Below are positions 1-8,406 of a stretch of DNA of 12,760 nt, in pieces. The notes beneath the pieces were generated by a model. It did no database searches. It was not told the origin of the DNA and saw only the letters and a program-made list of their open reading frames with translations. Origin of the DNA: Irpex lacteus (taxonomy: Eukaryota > Basidiomycota > Agaricomycetes > Polyporales > Irpicaceae); the NCBI GenBank assembly GCA_001986395.2, contig MQVO02000257.1:1-12760 (forward strand), written 5' to 3'. Positions within the stretch are counted from its first letter, which is position 1, and every line of letters starts with the position of its first letter. Made by a program: the position numbers and the translations under genes.

Positions 1-16
1 TTCTTTCAAAAAACCA

Positions 17-733
17 ATGTATCTAATCAGTAAAAAAATACATAGACACATTAGATCTTTAGTTAAATTTAATACTGATTTAGCTCACAATAGTACTATT
101 TCTTATAATTTTTATAATAATAATAAAAAATTTAATATTAACTCTATCTTAAGTAATTCTTTTTTAAACTTAGGTAATATTATTAGTAAACCTGTGATAT
201 TCTTTAGCCCCAATAAAATTACTATTAATTTATTTTACTATGTTTTACAATCAGAAAAAAGTTATAATTTAATAAGTGAATCTGAAAATTTAGAGTACTT
301 ATGTTCATTTTTAAGTAATAAATTTAAAAAAGAGGTTAAGATTGAATTAATTAGATTACACCATCCTGCATTAGAAAGTCAAATCTTAGCTAATACTATT
401 GGTTTTATCTCTAATAATAAAAAAGTAAGATTTAGATCTATTATAACTAGTCTTTACAATAACACTCAAATAATTAAATTAAATGATTCTCCCAAAGGTA
501 TAGAAGAATCTAATTTAAATTATTGTAGACCTACTGCGCTTATTGGTATTAAAGTAAGATTAGGTGGTCGTATACTTAGTCAAAAAATAGTACCTAGATT
601 TACTACATTTAATAAACAAAAAGGAGCTTTTGCTAGAATTAAATCAGATTTTACAACTCAATCTAGATTTACAAACAAAAGTAGAAGAGGTGCATTTAGT
701 TATACAGTAACAATAGCACATAAATCATTTTAA
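17..733 (+). CDS. rps3: Mitochondrial small-subunit ribosomal protein S3
   Basis: This is the mitochondrially encoded uS3 protein of the small ribosomal subunit, 238 residues from the first ATG. The diagnostic part is the C-terminal third: IGIKVRLGGRI, then QKIVPRFTTFNKQKGAFAR, then RRGAFSYTVTIAHKSF at the very end, matching fungal mitochondrial S3. The middle has the ISKPVIFFSPNKITINLFYY strand region. The protein is Lys/Asn/Ile-rich, and its arginines are nearly all AGA, as expected for host genes here. The frame stays open upstream to base 2 (codons for S-F-K-K-P precede the ATG), and fungal S3 proteins are often longer, so the true start may lie outside the window. No break is seen. A GGG/CCC-flanked weak hairpin lies just after the stop. 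Confidence 0.93.
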   Translation: MYLISKKIHRHIRSLVKFNTDLAHNSTISYNFYNNNKKFNINSILSNSFLNLGNIISKPVIFFSPNKITINLFYYVLQSEKSYNLISESENLEYLCSFLSNKFKKEVKIELIRLHHPALESQILANTIGFISNNKKVRFRSIITSLYNNTQIIKLNDSPKGIEESNLNYCRPTALIGIKVRLGGRILSQKIVPRFTTFNKQKGAFARIKSDFTTQSRFTNKSRRGAFSYTVTIAHKSF

Positions 734-1048
734 ATTATTTTTAAGTAAACCCCATTTGAATTAAATTTGGGTCTCATGTTTATCATATAATATCAAGTAT
801 AAATATTTTAACTTCTTTCAAGAGTGATATGATTAATATTTTATCTGGTTTAGATAAATCGTTTACATATAAAATTGATTACGGTTGTATTATCATTGTA
901 ATGAGGTTGATGAGAGTTTAAATTTAAACGGTAATATTCCTAGTTATGATTATATGACCTCTAGCAATGAATATCGTGATGGGATTGTGCAGCATTTTTA
1001 GGGCTTGCTTGATTAGAGAACAGTTTTAAATATAAAGGATATTTAAAT

Positions 1049-1894
1049 GTGCATTCTGAAATATTTACTCCGGTCTCTTTTTCGAAGAAAGCTGATCTGG
1101 TTGATTATGCTAAAAATATACGTGTTATTTTAGATGATTGTGTTAGAAGTTGTAATGAGGGGCATGATAGAGAGGGTTTTTTTGAGTTTAAAAGATCAAC
1201 TTTAGTTACTATCAATGTTATTTCTGATTCTCAACGTGATGCGTCTAGTAATACCGTGAATAATGTTTATAATATGGGTGGTTGTGAAGCTAAAAGTGAT
1301 TTATGTTGTATCACTTCTATAAAAGAAGGTGTGTTGGATGATAGATCTCGTATTGTTACGTCTATCAGAGTAGGTATGCGTGTGCGTAGCCTGCTTTCAT
1401 CTTCTTCATATTCTTGTTCTAAATTTAAGACAGGGTTATCAGAATCGCGGGAGGTTTTTACCCCTTTTTATAATCTTACGCCTATCCGTTTTTATCACTG
1501 TAATGCTGATATGATCTCGTTAAGTAAACATAATGTTGATTTGGACCATCTTTATAGTTGTATGAATAGTATTGATTATCGGGTTGATAGTGTTAGTGTG
1601 GATAACTTTGTAAATATGTTAAAATTATATTTACAGGAAAAAACTCGGTTATCGAGTGGGGATGTTGAGAAAGTTTGTGTTGCTTTTAGTGGTTTGTTTA
1701 AGTATATAAAGCTTTATAATGATTGTATTCTTATTTATAACGAACATTTTAATATATCTGCTTTAGACGAAGAGGTTCGAGAGCGTGTTATTAGGCAATA
1801 CAGGGAGATTATAAACTGTCTGAAGTTTATAGGTTTTAATGAACCGTCTCTCATCTTGCATAGTTTATTATCTTGTGGTTCTAAGGTTGATTAA
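1049..1894 (+). CDS. Longest intact segment of the unknown gene (281 residues)
   Basis: This is an uninterrupted frame of 281 codons and could be a gene by itself, starting at GTG 1049 and ending at TAA 1892. The frame is also open and sense-like upstream from about 998 (AWLENSFKYKGYLN before the GTG), which argues that 1049 is not the true start. The protein has no tryptophan and has several cysteines. Its second half looks largely helical and charged, for example EEVRERVIRQYREIINCLKF. Arginine codons include many CGT and CGG. No signal peptide or clear membrane segment is seen. No family is recognised. The same frame continues past the stop to 2524 with sense-like sequence, so the TAA may be a nonsense change rather than a natural end. 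Confidence 0.6.
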   Translation: MHSEIFTPVSFSKKADLVDYAKNIRVILDDCVRSCNEGHDREGFFEFKRSTLVTINVISDSQRDASSNTVNNVYNMGGCEAKSDLCCITSIKEGVLDDRSRIVTSIRVGMRVRSLLSSSSYSCSKFKTGLSESREVFTPFYNLTPIRFYHCNADMISLSKHNVDLDHLYSCMNSIDYRVDSVSVDNFVNMLKLYLQEKTRLSSGDVEKVCVAFSGLFKYIKLYNDCILIYNEHFNISALDEEVRERVIRQYREIINCLKFIGFNEPSLILHSLLSCGSKVD

Positions 1895-2524
1895 TTTGAT
1901 ATTGTAGGAAGATCTATTGGTATAAAAGAATTAATCAGTCGAGGTGAGGTTTGTGGTATCTCGTCATCTAAGATCTTGATTGGGTGTGATGTTAAGTTGA
2001 ATGAAGTTTTCGTCGAGTTTATTGGTATAGGTTTAATCTGTATGAAACTGCGTTCTTCTGGCCTATTTCTGGTTGTTGGTATTGATAAGCGGTTTAGGGC
2101 ATTTAAAGAGAAATATGTAGACTTTTTATTATCTGATTCTCACAACTGAGTTAATAGGGAGAAATCTCCTAGACCAAGCCCAAATACATATGCTAAGGAG
2201 GAATTCATCTATCTTAAATCATTAGTGTTGAATTTCGACTTTGTGGATCTGTTTTATGGGTATCTCTATGATATTCTGGATGTATTCGAGAGGTGTTACG
2301 GTTTATTTTCGAAAGTATCATTGGATGATATACATAGTATTCGAATAGATAGTGGGGACTCCTATCTATCTTGTAAGCCATCTTCAGTCTTTCATATTTA
2401 TAATGAAAGACGGCTTGACTGATACATGAATTACTGTTCTAGCTTTTATCATCTAGGGGTGAGGAGATATATTATCGTACTCATTCTGAAATTTTCGCCA
2501 ATAATAAGATCCTCCTGTGTTTAA
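1895..2524 (+). CDS. Second in-frame segment of the unknown gene
   Basis: This is in the same frame as the 281-codon segment, directly after its TAA, and is open in code 4 to TAA 2522. TGA codons at about 2147 and 2420 read as Trp in the contexts SDSHNWVNREK and RRLDWYMNY. The first in-frame ATG is at 2042. Coding character holds until about 2450. From there the reading moves to another frame, and the remaining codons to 2524 are probably spurious. The content includes a hydrophobic stretch (VFVEFIGIGLICMKL) and an aromatic-rich part (FDFVDLFYGYLYDILDVF). Codon use is the same as in the preceding segment. No family recognised. Confidence 0.45.
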
Positions 2525-3039
2525 ACGATGTTTTAGACTCAACTCATCTAACTCTATATGAAAAACAGTTTTGCTGTGAAGTTTTTTTAATATATTTCGA
2601 GAGTAATTATGTTCAATGGTTAGTACATGAAACGGGTATTTTGAGGGGTGATTTAAAAGATTATAAGGTTAGTACATCCTTATTGGTTAGTTCGTATCAT
2701 CGATATAATAAGAGGTTGAACGCTTTATTGCACCACCCTAAGAACAATATCGGTGGAATATTAGAGATAGTGTCTGAGCGTCATGGTGTAGATAGTTTAT
2801 CGAGAAAACAGTTGTCTTTGTTGATCCTTAATCTTTTCAAAGTAGAAGATTTAAGAGGGTGAGTTTATAGCTATATAACAGGGCGGATTAGTAAAGAGGT
2901 GTCTGTTAATGAAACATCCTTGGTCACAGGTTTAGCGAATAGGTTGGTAGATTTATTAAAAAAGATTAATAGCTTTATAAAGTTTAAAAACAATTATAAA
3001 AACGAAGATTCTAAAAAATCTGAATATAATTATATTTAG
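2443..3039 (+). CDS. Third segment of the unknown gene
   Basis: This frame is open in code 4 from just after a TAG at 2440 to TAG 3037-3039. It overlaps the tail of the previous segment in a different frame. The sensible join is at the GGGG run near 2454-2457. It contains THSEIF near its start, echoing HSEIF at 1052 in the first segment. One TGA at about 2860 reads as Trp (EDLRGWVYSY). The later part is basic and Asn/Lys-rich and becomes more AT-rich after about 2950. No start codon fits the beginning, which supports its being a continuation and not a separate gene. No family recognised. Confidence 0.45.
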
Positions 3040-3328
3040 TTGACATTATTGAAATTGTAGGTGTAACTTATGTTTTAACTATATTACTAGGTAGATATAT
3101 AAAAATATTATCAAATACAAATATAACTTTTCATCAGAAAGAAATTTAGTTTTAGACATAGCTCTTGATCTAAGTAAAGATTTAATTCGTGAGTACTTAT
3201 ACTCATCATATAAAATCATGTAGAAGATCTAATTAATAAAGGTGTAATAAGTAACTTAAAAAAATATTCCTATACCGATTGAAAGAATGATTTTCTTTAA
3301 AGAATTAGGGAGGGAGGGAACTAAATAA
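3039..3328 (+). pseudogene. 3' part of the unknown gene, four short frames
   Basis: This follows the TAG at 3037. Sense-like peptides appear in successive frames: VDIIEIVGVTYVLTILLGRY (a possible membrane segment), then LVLDIALDLSKDLIREYLYS, then HVEDLINKGVISNLKK, then NIPIPIERMIFFKELG, ending at TAA 3326. Each join lies at a run of T, C or A. The AT content is closer to that of the host genes than the 829-2950 part is. It is read here as the C-terminal region of the gene above, but it could be a separate remnant. Confidence 0.4.
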
Positions 3329-3813
3329 ATTAAATTTATAATATTAAAATTAAAACTTAAATAAAATAAATTAATTTATTATAAAATATTTAATTAAAGA
3401 TACTCTACTTATTTAATCTTATATTTTTTATTTAGTACTCTTCTCCAAGGACTGTTGATTGAAGAGTGAGGGAGTGTAGCTTTAGTTAATTCTTTTGTTT
3501 AACTCAAGTGAAAGGGGGAAGATTGTAACTTAAGTTATTCTTTTTAACTTTATTTGAGGCTGTAGAAGCTTTAGCACCTGCTGTGTAATTAAATATTCCA
3601 GCATACAATTATATTCTAAGTGGCAACCCTAAATTAAAATATAAAATAAAATAATTCTAACTAGTTTTTTGGGATGGCTTTTAATTGAATAATTTCCTCA
3701 AAAGTTTTTTCATTGAGAGTTGTTCTATTAATCTTATAGATTGCTACTTTTTCTCAACCCCTTTTTTCCTTTATTTTTATTTTGGCCTTAGGTAAGATAG
3801 GTCCGAAGCATAA
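3329..3813. other. AT-rich spacer with weak coding scraps
   Basis: No gene is recognised. An imperfect stem pairs CTCTTC near 3437 with GAAGAG near 3461. On the minus strand 3486-3608 is open in code 4 and contains AGIFNYTAGAKASTASNKV, which looks protein-like but is too short to assign. A copy of the CTAG/GGGG palindromic repeat half lies at 3659-3674. The stretch 3781-3858 has a + frame reading GPKHNPLDLVKYIITIN that may belong with the fragment at 3814. Confidence 0.4.
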
Positions 3814-4074
3814 TCCTCTGGATCTCGTGAAATATATTATAACTATAAACAAGAGTTAATTAAATTAAGCGATGCCAATGCAAGAAAACAGCAGCTACAA
3901 AAAGCATTGGAAGAGATGGGTAATGTAAATATTAATGAGTACAACCTTTCAATAACAGAGCAGGCAGAAATTAAAAAATGGGAGAACTATTTAAAATTAT
4001 TTTTGGAGAGGGGAGATTATTTAAATTCATATGGGGTTCTTCAAATAATAATACAAATAAAGCAGCTAAGATAA
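3814..4074 (+). pseudogene. Unidentified ORF fragment antisense to the nad5 3' end
   Basis: This is an 86-codon + strand frame with no good start. It begins after an in-frame TAA at 3811 and ends at TAA 4072. The residues look like real protein and are hydrophilic: REIYYNYKQELIKLSDANA, then RKQQLQKALEEMG, then ITEQAEIKKWENYLK. A coiled-coil-like helix is likely in the Lys/Gln/Leu part. The last 100 bases lie antisense to the predicted nad5 C-terminus. I do not recognise the family. It may be a piece of a plasmid or intron protein captured next to nad5. Confidence 0.4.
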
Positions 4075-6008
4075 TTATTATTAATCTTATTTCATTAACA
4101 AATGAAGTATCTATTAATAAAGGAGCAAATAATACAAACACCAATGAGATTAGACCCAATGTAATATATAAAGAGTAAGTAGTAATTACTCCATCTAATT
4201 TACCAATTCTTTGTGCTATACTGCTTAATTCTTCAGATAAACCATGAGGTCCAACTAATTCTATTACACCTCTATCTAATACTTTTGATATTACATATCC
4301 AGCTTTCATACCTAAACCTATTATATATTTATTATATACAACATCAAATAAATATTTACCATTTAAAAAAGTATATATTTTCTACCTAAGTAATTATTAG
4401 TTAAATCAACTAAAAATTTAGGAGAAAAGTGATATAATAAGATAGCTAATACTGCACCAACTAAACTTAATATAGCAGGTAATAATTTAATAAATAAAGG
4501 TAAACTAAATTCAGCTTCAATAATATTAATATTATTAGGATGAATAAAGATAGAGTTAGCAAAAAAATCTGAACCTAATCCAACAAAGATGTCAGAAGCA
4601 AAATAACCAAAAAATATACTAAATAAGGCTAAGATAAATAGAGGTAAAATTACGGCTAAGTTAGCTTCATGTGAGTTTAAATAAGAATTTTTAGGTCCAT
4701 TTGGTACAGTTAAGAATACTAAAGAAATTAATCTAAATGAATAGAATGCAGTTAAACCTGCAGTTATACTTCCTAAAATAAATGCATAAGTACCACTAAA
4801 ACTATATTGAGCATAAGCTAATTCTATTATTAAATCTTTATAGAATCCTGTTAACCAAGGTGTAGCTAATAAAGATAAAGAACCTACTAACATAGCTGTA
4901 TATGTAAATGGTAAATAGTTTATTAAGCCTCCCATTTTTCTGATATCTTGTTGATCAGAAAAACTATGAATTACTGCCCCTGCTCCTAAGAATAATAATG
5001 CTTTGAAGAAAGCATGATTTACTACATGCATTAAAGCTACATTATATTGACTTAAACCTACTGCCATTACCATATATCCTAATTGACTTATTGTACTAAA
5101 AGCTATTATTCTTTTTAAATCATTTTGAATTAAACCACAAGTAGCAGCAAAAAAGGCTGTACTAGCACCTACTAAAGTAATAACTAATAAAGCTGTACTA
5201 CTATATTCTAATATTGGTGAGGATCTTACTAATAAGTATAACCCTGCTGTAACTAGAGTAGCAGCATGAATTAAAGCTGATACTGGTGTAGGACCTTCCA
5301 TACTTCCAGGTAACCAACTGTGAAGAGGTATTTGACTAGATTTAGCCATTGCACCAGTTAGTAGTAATAAACCTATAATTGTAATTGCGCTCTCATTCAT
5401 ATATGAACCTAAACTAAATATTACGCTATAATCTAATGAACCGAATAAAGCAAAAATGGCAAAAAACCCAATACTTAATCCCATATCACCTACTCTATTC
5501 ATAGTTAGAGCTAAGATAGCTGCTTTATTTGCTTGTAATCTTGTAAACCAGAAGTTAATTAATAAATAAGAAACTATACCAATACCTTCCCAACCAACAA
5601 ACATTACAAAATAATTAGCACCTGAAACTAAAAATAGCATAAAGAAAGTGAATAAAGATAAATAAGAGAAAAATCTTTGATTATGAGGATCATTTGACAT
5701 ATAATCAGTAGAGAATATATGAATTAATGAAGAAATATAAAGAACTGGAATAAACATAGATACTGTTAATTGATCAAATAAAAATTCCCATTTTATATTG
5801 ATTAACTCAGAATCTATCCAATTAACTAAATGAACTGTAACTGGAGAGCCACATATTCCTACCTCATATAAGCCACTGTAGCTAATACTGATGAAAGAAT
5901 TAAACAGGTACATGTTATAAAATGTGATCCTGTTACTCCGATTTTTCTACCTAGTAAACCGGAAACTAGAGAACCTAATAAAGGCAAGATGATTATTGTT
6001 AAATACAT
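3971..6008 (-). CDS. nad5: NADH dehydrogenase subunit 5 (two apparent frameshifts)
   Basis: This is the proton-pumping antiporter-like subunit ND5 of respiratory complex I, in the inner membrane. The main frame (5913-4363) has the family core: FVGWEGIGIVSYLLINFW, then NKAAILALTMNRVGD, HSWLPGSMEGPTPVSALIHA and LKRIIAFSTISQLGYM. The real start is ATG 6006-6008, giving MYLTIIILPLLGSLVSG in a different frame. This joins the main frame near 5866-5873, where one T seems missing (GCTTATAT for GCTTTATAT). A second shift at the AAAA run 4378-4381 joins LTNNYLGRK to the C-terminal frame (4309-3971) with MKAGYVISKVLDRGVIELVG. Combined length is about 680 residues, near the usual size. The last 25 or so residues, after FVLL, are atypical. 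nad4L lies 37 bases upstream on the same strand. Confidence 0.94.
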
Positions 6009-6045
6009 ATTATTTTATATTTGTTATTTTTTTTTAATTTTCTAC

Positions 6046-6318
6046 TTAATTTGTTTTATTAAGTGAAATATTTCCTCTTAATCTATAAAATGCAACTAGA
6101 ATACTTAAACCTATTACTGATTCAGCACCTGCGATTGAAATTATAAATATACTTAAAGTTTGTCCTACTCCATCGTCAAAACTAAATGAAGTTATTAAAA
6201 CTAATAAAGTTACTGCTAATAACATTATTTCTATTGCTATTATCATTAAAATTATGTTTTTTCTATTTAAAACAAACCCTAAGATTCCTATTAAAAATAA
6301 AAAGATTGAAAAATTCAT
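6046..6318 (-). CDS. nad4L: NADH dehydrogenase subunit 4L
   Basis: This is the small complex I membrane subunit ND4L (NuoK family), 90 residues, the normal length. It shows three hydrophobic segments and the conserved acidic region in helix 2 (MIIAIEIMLLAV), followed by SIAGAESVIGLSILVAFYRL, the family hallmark near the C-terminus. The ATG at 6316-6318 is the first in frame and fits homologues. It is followed on the same strand by nad5, with a 37-base gap between stop and start. The two are commonly adjacent or overlapping in fungal mitochondrial genomes and are probably cotranscribed. No defects are seen. Confidence 0.97.
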   Translation of the reverse strand: MNFSIFLFLIGILGFVLNRKNIILMIIAIEIMLLAVTLLVLITSFSFDDGVGQTLSIFIISIAGAESVIGLSILVAFYRLRGNISLNKTN

Positions 6319-6423
6319 TTTATCTTAATAAAGAGACACATACTGTGCGTTTCTTACTCGAAAGTCCTAATAAAAATTTTAACTATTCCCCAAAAAAATA
6401 AAGGCAAGAACAGTAACTTTTGT

Positions 6424-6441
6424 TTTATTTATTTATAATTA

Positions 6442-6472
<31 letters not shown>
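6424..6472. repeat. 30-nt perfect palindrome running into (ATAA)n microsatellite
   Basis: Bases 6424-6453 are a perfect inverted repeat centred on AATT at 6437-6440. The right arm continues as about eight ATAA units to 6472. It lies about 100 bases upstream of the nad4L start. It could form a cruciform or act as a replication-slippage site. No function is assigned. Confidence 0.85.
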
Positions 6473-6864
6473 AAAAATTTATTATGTATTTTTATTTATG
6501 CTTATATAAACTAAATTTATTAGGTAGCACCCATTTTTATTTTACTTTTTAATATTTTTAAAATAAAAACTACTACTACTCTTTTAAAACTGAAATTTAA
6601 TTTATCCTCAAAATTATTTTAGTTTTATGGTGGTAGTTTAGATATTGGAGTTGATCCCCTATTTATATATTTTGTTCTGTTAACATGGGTAGCTCATTAC
6701 TAGTTGAGTATCAGTGGGGTACAAAGTTTTACAGTTATCAACTTTCAGTTATTCTTTTTCTTCAGTGTTCTTGTTAAGAATTTGCCTACCTAGTTAAAAT
6801 ACTCTTAGTGTTAAGTTCATAAATATTAAAGGAGCAGTTAATTAATAATAAGTTAACAGACTAA
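6473..6864. other. AT-rich spacer, no gene seen
   Basis: No protein or RNA gene is recognised here. There is a loose inverted repeat between AAAACTACTACTACT near 6567 and GTGGTAGTTT near 6629. The rest is low-complexity AT-rich sequence. Confidence 0.5.
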
Positions 6865-7238
6865 TTACGAGTAATACTTACCAATCAACATAAAAAACTA
6901 GTTTTTATCCTTTTAAACAGCCGAGTATTGATTTATAAAACTTATCTCTCTTATCATAACATATTAGTTACTCATAGGTTTCGTTCTTCTAAGCGAAAGT
7001 TAAAGTTTAAGTTTAATTAACTATCTTATACCTATCTTAGAAGCAAATCACAACTTATGACTTATAGAGAACAAGGAAAGGAATACAGTTTTATAAGTAT
7101 AATCATTTCTTATTTGAGTGGACTGATAAAGAATTACAATATTATTTATATAAAGGGAGCCTAAAGGATCATGGGGTTCATAATGACTTATTCATGGGGT
7201 ATATATTAAATATTTTCATCTTCATTTTTTATTATTAA
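6865..7238 (+). pseudogene. Broken unidentified ORF remnant
   Basis: The + frame from 6865 is open to a TAA at 7018, then from 7021 through ATG 7057 (MTYREQGKEYSF). After a T4 run near 7080 it continues in the next frame as YKYNHFLFEWTDKELQYYLY, then KGSLKDHGVHNDLFMGYIL, to TAA 7236. The jump fits one missing T. The sequence looks like protein, but I recognise no family. The upstream part contains the AAAAACTAGTTTTT palindrome. A hairpin with T-run follows directly at 7243. Whether the TAA at 7018 is a true nonsense change is unknown. Confidence 0.4.
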
Positions 7239-7242
7239 TAAT

Positions 7243-7270
7243 AAAAAGGGGATTAAGAGAATCCTTTTTT
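7243..7270. terminator. Hairpin with T-run after the 6865-7238 remnant
   Basis: AAAAAGGGGATT pairs with AATCCTTTTTT across a short AGAG loop, with a GG bulge. The run of T follows on the + strand. It sits five bases after the + strand remnant's stop. It is a candidate transcript-end or processing hairpin; there is no direct evidence of function. Confidence 0.4.
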
Positions 7271-7454
7271 AATATAATTATATACTAATACAAAGTCATC
7301 AATACCTAAATTTAAATTATATAAAAAATATATATTTAATATTTTTATTAGAATTAATAGTATTATAAAATAAACAATTATTATTTTGTTAAATCTACTA
7401 TTAACTATTAGTAAACTATTTAAAAAATGAGAGACTCTAACATATTTCGCTTTT

Positions 7455-8294
7455 TTAAGGGCTGGTATTATTATTTATATAGAATATAATTTTATTTAAA
7501 AATATTTTTTTTATTTTATCTTGGTATTTTATGAATAAAATAAATATTATTATTATTAACTCTATTATATTTAAGTTAAGTATAGAATTAATTAAGCCTA
7601 ATAATGGGATATCAGCCTCATCTAAAGGAGAATTAATTGAAAAGTTAGTGTCATCAGGTGAAGGTATTTGATCTGGTTCAGTTTTATCAGATTTAGTATT
7701 TTTTATACTTGAACTTAACTCTAAGTTTTTACTTAAACTTGTAGCTCCTTCTAAGCCTAATTTAGCTGCACCAGCCCCTAAGAATGTAGCCCCAGCTCCC
7801 AAACCTATTCTTTGTACTGGGGGCAAACCAGCTGTTGCTTTAATTATTGCGGAACCTAAACTACCACCAGCTGCTGCAGCCCCTAAATTAGGAGCCACAT
7901 CTTTGATGCCAGTTTTAATAACATCCGTAATTCTATCACCAAGTTCAGTCATAAACTTTTTTTCAACGTCCCCTTCTATTTTATAGTAATCCTTATTATC
8001 CTTACCTTCAAATTTTTTAACTTCGAATACATTTTTATTTGTTTCTTGTTCCTTATTTTTACCTTCTAAGGAATTATTCGCTGGTTCATCTTCATCTTCA
8101 CTATCACAGTGAATTGTGCCTATCAGATTAAGACCTAGATAATTAAAAATTACAATAACTATACTGCTAAATATACTATAAAAAAAGGTTTTTTGTATGG
8201 TTCTTATTAAGATATCATCTGACCAATTAAATATTTTAGACATAAACATAGAGTGAAGAAAAGAAACGAATAACATTAAAAAAAAAGTAAACAT
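7455..8294 (-). CDS. Hypothetical membrane protein with acidic and Gly/Ala-rich segments
   Basis: This is an intact 279-residue ORF. The N-terminus is hydrophobic, with a membrane segment at about 35-60 (FFYSIFSSIVIVIFNYLGL). A charged segment follows (CDSEDEDEPANN, then many Lys/Glu, to about 120). Residues about 133-180 are Gly/Ala-rich: NLGAAAAGGSLGSAIIKATA, then GLGAGATFLGAGAAKLG. A Ser/Asp/Pro-rich linker follows, then a strong C-terminal membrane segment (NIIELIIIIFILFIKY) and a basic tail. The layout suggests a two-pass inner-membrane protein with a glycine-zipper-like middle. I do not recognise a named family. Similar unassigned membrane ORFs often accompany integrated plasmid genes in fungal mitochondrial DNA, and a dpo remnant lies 370 bases away on the same strand. 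Function unknown. Confidence 0.7.
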   Translation of the reverse strand: MFTFFLMLFVSFLHSMFMSKIFNWSDDILIRTIQKTFFYSIFSSIVIVIFNYLGLNLIGTIHCDSEDEDEPANNSLEGKNKEQETNKNVFEVKKFEGKDNKDYYKIEGDVEKKFMTELGDRITDVIKTGIKDVAPNLGAAAAGGSLGSAIIKATAGLPPVQRIGLGAGATFLGAGAAKLGLEGATSLSKNLELSSSIKNTKSDKTEPDQIPSPDDTNFSINSPLDEADIPLLGLINSILNLNIIELIIIIFILFIKYQDKIKKIFLNKIIFYINNNTSP

Positions 8295-8406
8295 TTATAT
8301 AAAGATAAATTATATAAATCTAAACTATAAATACTAAATACAACAATAAGAATTATTAAAAAAGAATCTAATAGATTAGATTTTTTATTTAAGTAAAATT
8401 AAAATA

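Larger units (their letters stand above)
829..3328 (+). pseudogene. Long unrecognised gene, apparently broken by single-base shifts
   Basis: Followed with code 4 (TGA=Trp), this stretch reads as one coding unit of about 830 codons from ATG 829 to TAA 3326-3328. The frame changes near 890 (TT run), 995-999 (T5), 2454-2458 (G4), 3035-3037 (T3), about 3160 (T3) and about 3217, each consistent with one missing base. It changes near 3258-3264 (A7) with one extra base. One in-frame TAA sits at 1892-1894. Sense sequence resumes immediately on the new frame each time, for example HLG then EEIYYRTHSEIF, and the end reads NIPIPIERMIFFKELG. At least four in-frame TGA codons fall where Trp is reasonable. 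Arginine is often CGT, CGG or CGA, unlike rps3 and nad5, where AGA dominates. I see no GDD, LAGLIDADG, GIY-YIG or family B polymerase motif and do not recognise the protein. Whether it is one gene or several, decayed or mis-sequenced, is not settled. Confidence 0.55.

Noticed and set aside
829..3328. Mitovirus-like RNA polymerase integrated in the genome
   Set aside because: The length of about 2.5 kb and the codon style invited the idea, but no GDD or other polymerase motif was seen in any frame, so I do not make that call.
3978..4178. 66-codon + strand ORF opposite the nad5 3' end
   Set aside because: It is the antisense shadow of nad5 and not the frame of the 3814-4074 fragment.
6186..6401. 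71-codon + strand ORF over nad4L
   Set aside because: Antisense shadow of nad4L, with Leu-rich low-complexity sequence.
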